Source of the DNA: Agapanthus africanus | Lineage: Eukaryota > Streptophyta > Magnoliopsida > Asparagales > Amaryllidaceae | Length of the DNA: 64,000 bases | NCBI GenBank assembly: GCA_030015575.1 | Contig: CM057337.1 | Span: forward strand, 294,958,044-295,022,043 | Reading direction: 5' to 3' | Part shown: positions 55,140-64,000 of the stretch, in pieces | How the letters are laid out: each line of letters begins with the position of its first letter | Numbering within the stretch: position 1 is the first letter of the stretch | Position numbers and translations under genes: made by a program | Notes under the pieces: model-generated | The model's input: the letters and a program-made list of their open reading frames with translations, nothing else | Database searches by the model: none | Told to the model about the DNA's origin: nothing

Positions 55140-57321
55140 TGTTAGTGTATATGCCCTAGAGGCCATTACTGTATCATACTGGTTTGTATATTACTTAATG
55201 GATGCTTGGGATATTCACCTTGTATATACAATCTTGCTCAAAATAGTAGTATGCTACTTGGTTTGTTTCTACTTCAATGTGTACATGTGTTTATTTTTGT
55301 ATATCGCCTATACAGATTAGTAGAGCCCTTAGGATCTTTGCTTGATTACCAGCGATGTGATGGCCGTCACACTAGTGGGGCTGGGTAATCTATAAGCACA
55401 TCCTTATGCAGGTCCCTGGTCGCAGGACTATCGAGACAGGGCATCGATACTCCGGAGTAGACCAGCGCATGCGCTTCTCATCCCAGTGTGGGAGACGGTC
55501 TGTCCCACAGCCGTCAGTACGTCGTACTTGAGATAGTATGCGGGTGCTCGTTAGGTTACGGGTACACTGGACAGGACTCGTCGGGAACTGACTAGTTGGT
55601 ATTATACCTATCGTCAGTTATCAGTTCCCAGGTGACATGAGTACAGCTTAGTCCGCTGACTTGACACTGTCACTCCGCCTCGAGTGTGTTCCCACTGTAC
55701 TTTGATCACTACCCTACCACGGCTCAAAGGAGTCGTGCAAACAGGTAGTGGTTGGGTGCAGTCCCGAAGCACTTGGAGGCAGTGACGGTTAGACAGGATT
55801 CGTCTCTCCCGGTATTGGGGGTTGACATCGCGCTGTGTCTAGGAGAGCCATTACACGAGTAGTCCCTGGCCAGGGCAAACGAGATATACTGGTAGGTTTC
55901 CAGTGTTATCTCAGGGTGTTTTGGGCTTCGCTCCGGCACGACTTGTACCGCTATTGGGGGACTGACGTTTACCGCCCCCTAGGCCCGCCATGCGATGTAT
56001 CAGACGAACAGACCGGACTGTACGGAGAATGTCACACTCAGGCTCAGTAGGAGTTCAGATGGGTTTCGCCTCGTCGGTCTTATTGTCGGCATTACCTGGG
56101 GACCGTTACGCACAGCTAGTGCCGCTTGCGGTCTGTGGTTAAACCCACTGCCAGCGTAGTGTCGAGTCTTTAGAGTCCCACACAGAAAGCTTTTCGCCTT
56201 TAGGCAAAAGAGTAGAGGTCGCATGGTATTGCGACAGGTCGCATGGTTTTGCGACAGGGTTCGGTCACATCCGTGCACTTGTGCACGTACAGTGTCCGGA
56301 CAGTTTACACTAGCGGGCTTTGGTTTAAGCCAGATCCTAGTGTACCTTATGGGATTGGATTTATCCAGTTTGCATTCGTGTTCCTCGGAACGCGGATGCG
56401 GGTGTGTATGCACAGTTGACAGGGAGGCAGAGGCAGCGGATTCTCATTAGGGTTGTTGACAGTTGACCGTTGACTTTTTGACTTTATGCTCAACCCTAAT
56501 GAGAATATGATATATGATTAACTATTATATTAATTAAGTATTATGGTGATATGGTTGTTGACTTGTTGACTTTTGTTGACTTGTTGACTTTGGTGACTTG
56601 TTGACTTTTGTTGACTTGTTGACCGGTTGACTAGGCTTGACTAGTTGACCATCATGATAACCATGGTTATCATTTCATGCCAAAGACTTTTTCTTGCTTG
56701 CTCATTTGAGTAAAATGAGTGCATGACATGATAAGGTTATGGTTGCTTCTAACCATCACATAAGACTTTTTTAATATGATGAGTTATGATCACGTTGGAT
56801 TATGAGAGGGTGAGAGACAAAATACTTGCTCATTCTTTCTTGCTCATTCTCTCTCTTGTTCTTGAGCTCTCCTCTTGCTCTCACCCTCAACCTCTTGCTC
56901 CCTCTCTTGATCTATGGTTCTCTTGTCTCATGAGTTGAGAATCAAGAACCATAGATAAAATCCCATTCTAAATCATCTCTACTCATTCTAGTTCACTAGG
57001 TTTAGCAAACCAAGTGAACTAGTTTCTTCAAAGACCGAAGAAGGAGCTAAAGGTTGGAGCTTTCAAGTGGATCTATCTTCGGCGTACGGAGACGACGAGA
57101 AGGAGCCATCGGACCACCACCGGAGCTCGAAGAGAAGGAGTTCAAGTTTAGGTATAACCATCTTCATCCGAGTAGCTAAATATCTTTAGCTTAGTTTGCT
57201 AGTTTTAGTTTAGGTAAAGATCCCGACCTAGCTTAGTCCATGTTGCCTCTTGCGTTAAAATTTTGATTTTATACCGTTTCCGCCTCCCCGTAAGAACCGG
57301 GGGTCGCAACGTGGACTTACA
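55140..57321 (+). repeat. Element F 5' LTR
   Basis: 2182 bp, TGTTAG...CTTACA, highly similar to the N LTRs, including GTCGCA hairpins (about 56218-56256), TTGAC cluster and the 20-bp palindrome (56654-56673). Confidence 0.96.
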
Positions 57322-57322
57322 G

Positions 57323-57335
57323 TGGTATCAGAGCC
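57323..57335 (+). other. Primer-binding site of element F
   Basis: TGGTATCAGAGCC one base after the LTR, identical to N. Confidence 0.95.
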
Positions 57336-58710
57336 TAACTAAACTTAAACTAGCTTGGTAGTAAAGTGTAACGAAGTTCGGAACCGAAAAAAATCCAAAA
57401 ACCAAACTTTTACAAAATCTGAGTTTCTGTTGAAATTTTTTCTGGTCAAAATGAAAAACTTTATACTCCTAAATTCGGCTCAGGGTTTTGTGTGAACACC
57501 CAAGAAAAACGATACAGTAATTCGTCGAAACCGCCGCCCTTCCGCCGCGCGAGCTAGGTATCCGCCGCAGAACCGCCGCTCTTTGTCGTCTTCTGTGCAT
57601 CGTTTTTCGTGCAGTGTGTGTCTGTGTTGGTTTTGGGATTTTTGGAATATATTATATGTGCCCAGATTTTCCAGAAAAGAAATTTCCTTTTGGGGTCCTA
57701 TAATTCCGTATTTTTCCGAACTTCACTGCACTTTGACTATGATGGTTATATCTGTGATGTTTGCATGTATTGAACGTCGGCTAATCGCTATAAGTCGATT
57801 AGTCGGGGTTATACATGATCTGTAATGTGCTGGAATGTGTATATAAATATGTTGGATTGTCGCGGGTGAATAGCCGGGGGTTGTGAGACGAGAGTTTTCT
57901 TTTCTTGCAATTCATGTAAATTTGTAAATTGATGTAATAATTATTTGTATGGCCGCACAACCGGGAAGGGGTTGTAGCCGTCATTGTATAATTTCTTTTT
58001 ACTGTTTTTGCTCCTAGGATAGACCCATAGAGGGGTGCACAAACTACCGGGTATGCCGAAGTGTCGAGTGGCCTACTCATGGAGATGAGGGAGGTTGCTA
58101 CGCTTCGGGTACTTGGCGGGTAGTTTGCCGCACCCGTAGGGGTCTTGGGTGGGGTTTTGGCTATTCACCGCGACCGTGTTATCTGTTTTTGTTACAGGCT
58201 CGTACAAATTACAGATTGCTAGTATATCCAATGTATTTATCTGTGATCTGAAATGTTTATCATTGCAGTATATCTATATATGATATTATTTAGGCGTTGC
58301 TTATGTTTTACAGACGCGCTAGCCCAGCCCCCGCTCTGTCGTTAGTTAAGTAACCTAACGGGTAATGACGGGGCCCCGTGGCGAATGCGAATGGCATAAG
58401 CGTACGTCATATTTTGGTTGTTTTCTGCAATGGTAGGATTAAATGATGGGACGCATTAAAAGAACTAATGCAAGAATATCACGCATTAAAAGAACTAATG
58501 CAAGATAATAAACCAAGTTAAAGTCGTTGGAACACTTTCGAAAAACCACTCGGTTCTTTTCAAAACAAACTTTTAAAATACGGAGTTTGAGCCACTCCAT
58601 TTAAAAGCTATCTCGTTCCATCGACCAAATCAAGTTCACTACGTTCACGGTTTTGCCAAAACCATCCGTAGCCCTCCATCATTTCAGTTAAATATTCGGT
58701 AGTATTCAAG

Positions 58711-58923
58711 CTATGTATTTTGACCTCACGCCAAGGCATAGTGATTGGTAGCTGCCGGATATTTATCTGTTGCATAGATAGAATGCGTTGGTTTGAGACA
58801 GTCGTACTGCCATTTTGGCCTACGTCAAGGGTATGTACGGGTGGGTTCAAATTAACCTGGATAATGATGGGACGAACTTGACATGTGACTTATGACATTT
58901 TGACCTCACGCCAAGGTCATAAG
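58711..58923 (+). other. Three-hairpin leader array, F copy
   Basis: Hairpin 1 CTATG:CATAG (58711-58715/58737-58741) and hairpin 3 CTTATGA:TCATAAG (58889-58895/58917-58923) share an identical apical TTGACCTCACGCCAA. Hairpin 2 CGTAC:GTACG (58803-58807/58835-58839) has TTGGC-CTAC-GTCAA. Confidence 0.7.
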
Positions 58924-59421
58924 AGCATGGGGCAAAAATCCACATCGGGAGTTTCATAAGTACTGAAACTTGCTAGATTTGCATACCATTTGGAGTGTGA
59001 TGATTCTGGTAGGATTCCTTCAGTTTCGTCACGCGATGATATTTGGATCCCGATCCTACTGTGAGTATATGCTACTCCTCGGGAAATTTCTCACTTAACG
59101 ATCAATGCTATAAACCTAGTAGGTGCCTAGAAAGGTGTTAGCGGGGCTACGCCCCCAGGGAAAAGAGGTTCTTTAATTAAGGAACTTCGCGAAAGCGTTG
59201 GAAAACCTCCCTCGAAGTACCGACACCGGCCTGGCTGAACGGTTAAGCAAGTATTGTACGGTGGGATTGATCCTGACTAATTCTTCCTTTATGGTTTGAG
59301 GAGGGATTCGAGAAACAGTGGGAGCCATCCTGTTTAGACAAACTAAAAACCACTCTAAACTTGCAAGAGCATCATGCTGAGTGTTTCTTCTTCTCTCTCC
59401 TAATTGCAGCGACCAATCAAC

Positions 59422-62400
59422 ATGACTGGACTTAAGTTACTCCTAGATAAAAACAAACTGACAGGGCCAAACTACAAAGATTGGCTCAGGAATGTCAAGA
59501 TAGCAATCACTTATGACAAGCTGGGGTATCTTCTTACCACCAAAGCTCCCCCTGTCCCTGTTCCAACTTCCAGTGTCGCGGATAAGGAAATTCGCAAGAC
59601 TTGGGAGATTGATAGCGCGAAGGCCAAGTGCCTCCTGATTGCCTCGATGGACAACGAACATCAGAGGAGGCATGAGAATATGGACATGGAGTCCATATTG
59701 CTCCATACAAAAGAACTGTATGGAGAGCAATCACGTATCGCAAGATACGAAGCGTCGAAAAAGTTATTTTCGACAAGAATGGCCGTCGGATCATCAGTAG
59801 CCGAGCACGTGCTAAAGATGATCGGCTTCATTGAGGAGCTCGCTGACCTAGGGATCACATTGGAGAGTGAGCTATATACGGATATAGTTCTCCAGTCCCT
59901 TCCTTCCACTTACGCCCAGTTTATACTGAACTTCAACCTACAAGAAAAAGAGGTTGAACTTTCAGAGCTCCTCAACATGCTGAGGAGCGCAGAGGGCACC
60001 CTACAGAAAGGTAGGGAAACATCCACTTTGTTTGTAGGAGGATCATCTTCTTCTAGGTCCAAGGCGAAAGCCAAGGGAAAGAAGAAGAAGGCCCCCGCCA
60101 AACCAAGGGGCGGTGTTAGTAAAGTGGATACGAAGGGAAAAGGAAAAGCAACAAAGATAGCGGGGAAGCTTGTGGATAAGGAAGAATGCTTCTATTGTCA
60201 TAAGAAAGGACACTGGAAGAATGATTGCAGGGCCTGGAAGGCCAGAACACAGGAATTGAAGCAGGTTGCAGCTTCAGCTTCAGGTGTGTATGTTATTGAA
60301 AACTGTCTTTCAATAAACTCTACTTCCTGGGTATTGGATACCGGATCAGGATCTCATATCTGTAATTCTTTGCAGGCGTTGAGAAACCGTAGGGTTTTGA
60401 AGGCAGGTGACATGACCCTCAGAGTTGCAAACGGAGCTAGCATGGATGCTAAAGCCGTGGGGGACTATCACCTGGGAATGTCAGATGGACATGTTTTGGT
60501 TTTGCGTAATTGCTTTTTTGTACCCAACGCAACTTGTAATATCATTTTTGTATCTTTAGTTTCTAAAGAAGGTTATGAATTTGCGTTTGTAAGTAATGTT
60601 GTAAACATTCACCTTAATCAAGTTTTGATTGGGTCAGGTACATTGAGTAATGGTATATACGTGTTAAACCAACCACAGATTTTTAATGTCCAGAATACAC
60701 ACAAAAGAAAGTCTCCAGAAATAAATCAGACTTTCTTATGCCATTGTAGATTGGGTCACATCAATGAGAGAAGGTTGACTAAGTTACATACAGAAGGATA
60801 TTTGAATGCGTTCGAATATCAATCGTATGCCACTTGTCAATCTTGTCTCAAAGGAAAGATGACAAAGACTCCGTTTACTGGACAAGGAGTAAGAGCGAGC
60901 GAGCTCTTGGGACTCGTACACAGTGACGTGTGCGGTCCAATGTCTACACATGCCCGAAGCGGACATTCTTACTTCATTACTTTTACGGATGACTTCTCAA
61001 GGTACGGTTATGTCTTCTTAATGAAACATAAGTCCGAGGCCTTTGGAAAATTCCAGGAGTATAAGAATGAAGTAGAGAAACAGACCGGCAAAAGTATTAA
61101 GATTCTAAGATCGGATCGAGGTGGAGAATAGTTAAGTGCCGAGTTCCTGGACTATTTAAAAGAGAACGGAATTCTCTCTCAGCTTACTCCTCCATACACC
61201 CCGCAACATAATGGTGTATCAGAGAGACGGAACCGCACCCTATTGGATATGGTGCGGTCCATGATGAGTAACGCTGAGTTACCGCGATCGTTCTGGGGGT
61301 ATGCGCTAGAATCAGCTGCATACCTTTTGAACCGAGTTCCGACTAAGACTGTGCCTACCACCCCATATGAAATGTGGAGTGGGAAGAAACCCTATCTTCA
61401 ATATCTGAAGATCTGGGGATGTCCAGCTTTTGTCAAAAAGCAGCATGCGGACAAACTCGAGGCACGCTCAGTACTGTGCAAGTTTGTGGGATACCCAAAG
61501 AACACCAGGGGGTATCTTTTCTACTACGCAGAGGAACAAAAAGTCCTTGTTTCTCGTAATGCCCACTTTCTAGAACACCAGTTCTTGGAAAAGGAAATTA
61601 GTGGGAGCGCAATAGAACTGGAAGAAATTCCAGAACCACAGACTATTACTGAAAGGTTAGTGGAACCAGAGGGTTCAACAGAACAGGACATTCCTACGCC
61701 GCTCCGCAGGAGTAGTAGGCAGTCTCATCCGCCCGAGAGATACTGCGGTTTTCTCATAGACGGGGATAGAGAGGATTGCATCATAGATTATGATGAGCCT
61801 ACTAGCTTCCAGCAGGCCGTTCAGAGCGTTGACTCAGTGAAATGGCTGGATGCAATGCGGACCGAAATGGAGTCCATGTACACCAACAAGGTATGGACGT
61901 TGGACATTGCTCCAGACGGGGTAAAACCCGTAGGATGCAAGTGGATCTTCAAAAGGAAGATTGGTGTAGATGGACAGGTTGAGACCTATAAAGCTAGGCT
62001 GGTAGCAAAGGGTTTTCGTCAAAGACCTGGCTTGGACTATGACGAAACCTTTTCTCCAGTAGCCATGCTGAAATCCATTCGGATCCTTCTTGCCATTGCT
62101 GCCTTCCACGATTATGAGATCTGGCAAATGGACGTAAAGACAGCTTTTCTAAATGGAAATTTAGAGGAGTGTGTCTATATGGACCAGTCAGAGGGTTTCA
62201 TTCAGAGTGGGAGCAGCGGAAAGGTGTGCAAGTTGCTTAAGTCCATCTATGGACTAAAGCAGGCATCGCGGAGTTGGAACATCTGCTTTGATGAGACGGT
62301 CAAGGAATTTGGCTTTATCAAAAATCCAGATGAACCATGTATCTATAGTAGATTTGTAGCGAGAACTGTAGTATTCCTCGTTTTATACGTGGATGACATT

Positions 62401-63370
62401 CTCTTAATAGGAAATGACATTCCTATGCTACAATCTGTCAAGGGGTTCTTGTCACACAGGTTCTCCATGAAAGACCTGGGTGATGCCTCATACATTCTGG
62501 GTATCCGGATCTACCGTGACAGATCCAAGAGGATATTAGGACTTTCTCAGTCCAGGTACATCGACACCATACTGAAGAGATTCAGTATGGAAGATTCCAA
62601 GCTCGGTAACCTACCGGCTTGTCACGGGATCACCCTCTCTAAAGAGATGTCTCCCAAGACTGATTTGGAGAGGGATCGCATGTCTATTATACCCTACGCT
62701 TCTGCGGTAGGCTCTATAATGTATGCGATGTTGTGTACCAGACCGGATGTAGCTTATGCACTGAGTGTGGTAAGCCGGTATCAGTCAAACCCTGGGGAGA
62801 AACACTGGATAGAGGTAAAGAACATTCTCAAGTACCTGAGAAGGACTAAGGAGATGTTCTTGGTGTATGGCGGAAAAGACCTCCAGATCGAGGCCTTTGC
62901 TGACTCCAGCTTCCAGAGTGACAAGGATGATTCCAAGTCCATGTCGGGTTTTGTCTTTACCCTCAATGGAGGGGCGGTGTGTTGGAAGAGTTCCAAACAG
63001 GAAACCGTTGCAGACTCGACGATGGAAGCGGAATACATCGCTGCATCTGATGCCGCAAAAGAAGCTGTCTGGATGAGGAAGTTCTTGAAAGAACTTCAGG
63101 TGGTTCCGTCCATTGTTGATCCAATACCTCTGTATTGCGACAACAACGGGGCTATAGCATTAGCGAAGGAACCCAGGTCCCATCAGAGATCCAGGCACAT
63201 CTTAAGGCGGTATCACCTGATCAGGGAGATCGTAGATCGCCAGGAGATCGAGGTTCGGAGAGTCACTTCAGAAGATAACACTGCTGATCCATTCACCAAG
63301 GCCCTGCCCCAGACTCAGTTCGAGCGGCTGATCGGATGATAGGTCTTCGATACGCCAGTACATGGCCTTA
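59422..63370 (+). pseudogene. Element F: gag-pol with one nonsense codon and a terminal frameshift
   Basis: From ATG 59422 (preferred over the upstream TTG because N starts here) the frame covers Gag, an intact CX2CX4HX4C zinc knuckle (CFYCHKKGHWKNDC), protease DTGSGS and integrase through the second catalytic Asp (RSDRGGE). It is then cut by TAG at 61129-61131, where N has a Tyr codon. The same frame continues with NGVSERR, RT SIYGLKQASRSWN and YVDDILLIGND, and RNase H. A one-base deletion near 63333 shifts the last 13 or so residues and ends the frame at TGA 63337-63339; the ancestral stop would be 63368-63370. Without readthrough only a Gag-protease-partial-integrase product of 569 aa is possible. 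Gag looks intact and could act in trans. Confidence 0.95.
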
Positions 63371-63374
63371 GTGC

Positions 63375-63385
63375 AAGTGGGAGAT
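63375..63385 (+). other. Polypurine tract of element F
   Basis: AAGTGGGAGAT directly before the 3' LTR. Confidence 0.95.
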
Positions 63386-64000
63386 TGTTAGTGTATATGC
63401 CCTAGAGGCCATTACTGTATCATACTGGTTTGTATATTACTTAATGGATGCTTGGGATATTCACCTTGTATATACAATCTTGCTCAAAATAGTAGTATGC
63501 TACTTGGTTTGTTTCTACTTCAATGTGTACATGTGTTTATTTTTGTATATCGCCTATACACATTAGTAGAGCCCTTAGGATCTTTGCTTGATTACCAGCG
63601 ATGTGATGGCCGTCACACTAATGGGGCTGGGTAATCTATAAGCACATCCTTATGCAGGTCCCTGGTCGCAGGACTATCGAGACAGGGCATCGATACTCCG
63701 GAGTAGACCAGCGCATGCGCTTCTCATCCCAGTGTGGGAGACGGTCTGTCCCACAGCCGTCAGTACGTCGTACTTGAGATAGTATGCGGGTGCTCGTTAG
63801 GTTACGGGTACACTGGACAGGACTCGTCGGGAACTGACTAGTTGGTATTATACCTATCGTCAGTTATCAGTTCCCAGGTGACATGAGTACAGCTTAGTCC
63901 GCTGACTTGACACTGTCACTCCGCCTCGAGTGTGTTCCCACTGTACTTTGATCACTACCCTACCACGGCTCAAAGGAGTCGTGCAAACAGGTAGTGGTTG
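63386..64000 (+). repeat. Element F 3' LTR (first 615 bp)
   Basis: Starts TGTTAGTGTATATGCCC and matches 55140-55754 with about two differences. It is cut by the window end. Confidence 0.95.

Larger units (their letters stand above)
57322..59421 (+). other. Element F: structured untranslated leader
   Basis: 2.1 kb closely matching N, no supported gene. The GC-rich arms (about 57531-57579) no longer form a good helix. Others persist: GGCTC hairpin (58181-58216), CGTTAG nested helices (about 58340-58375), GCATTA repeat (58451-58505), array (58711-58923), CGC-GAAA-GCG (59188-59197). It ends CTAATTGCAG before the ATG. The array region differs from N far more than the flanks do. Confidence 0.78.
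55140..64000 (+). mobile_element. Element F: young copia element, 3' end beyond window
   Basis: Same organisation as N: 2182-bp 5' LTR, PBS, leader, gag-pol, PPT, 3' LTR (615 bp visible). The two LTRs differ at about two positions over the visible 615 bp. The five bases before it are GGGAT; the right TSD is outside the window. Despite its youth the pol is broken. Confidence 0.95.

Noticed and set aside
61129-61137. TAG in F pol as programmed readthrough
   Set aside because: N has a Tyr codon at this site and D keeps the motif RSDRGGEY. The downstream bases do not fit the CARYYA readthrough context, so a mutation is simpler.

Overview
This window is plant nuclear DNA made almost entirely of Ty1/copia LTR retrotransposons. 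The evidence is: polyproteins in the order Gag, zinc knuckle, DTG protease, HHCC/D-D35E integrase, YVDD reverse transcriptase, RNase H; primer-binding sites complementary to plant initiator-Met tRNA (TGGTATCAGAGC type); polypurine tracts AAGTGGGAGAT; and LTRs beginning TGTTAG or TGTTGG and ending in CA. I see no host gene, rRNA, tRNA or CRISPR array. Host species cannot be fixed; a large, repeat-rich seed-plant genome fits. Letters for elements are mine.

Left third (1-22369): a chain in which single LTRs separate successive internal regions. A (pol remnant, 1-2769) - LTR-1 (2784-4979) - B (leader and gag-less, broken pol, 4980-10093) - LTR-2 (10111-12023) - J (PBS, leader, 42-codon gag stub) - a 636-bp LTR-end palindrome (14224-14859) - G (PBS, leader, gag-less, broken pol, 14870-20245) - LTR fragment - antisense LTR I (to 22369). 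This looks like repeated inter-element recombination plus deletion.

Right two thirds (22370-64000): a four-layer nest. H (sense, decayed gag-pol) has its 3' LTR interrupted after 30 bp by D (antisense). D's 3' LTR is interrupted at 27740-48187 by C (antisense, TSD GTGAC). C's leader is interrupted at 34390-44816 by N (sense, TSD GTATA). N is complete: two 2182-bp LTRs, PBS, about 2.1-kb leader, one uninterrupted 1316-aa Gag-Pol frame and PPT. Beyond D lie a truncated antisense LTR (E), a 1.3-kb orphan segment, and F, a very young sense copy running off the window end. LTR divergence (my hand counts) agrees with the nesting: C about 2 percent, N about 0.8 percent, F about 0.3 percent over the visible part.

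Two classes of element emerge. N, F, D, H and J carry gag. B and G, and apparently C, replace gag by a short unrelated reading frame; B and G also share pol lesions, so they multiplied after losing function and presumably used proteins from the gag-bearing class. The most interesting signal is in the long untranslated leader: an ordered series of hairpins recurs in every copy, with helices whose sequences differ between copies but stay complementary, while certain loops stay fixed. The gag-less class carries an extra tandem structured module. I interpret this as an undescribed structured-RNA leader (packaging, dimerisation or translation control) shared by a host-parasite retrotransposon pair.
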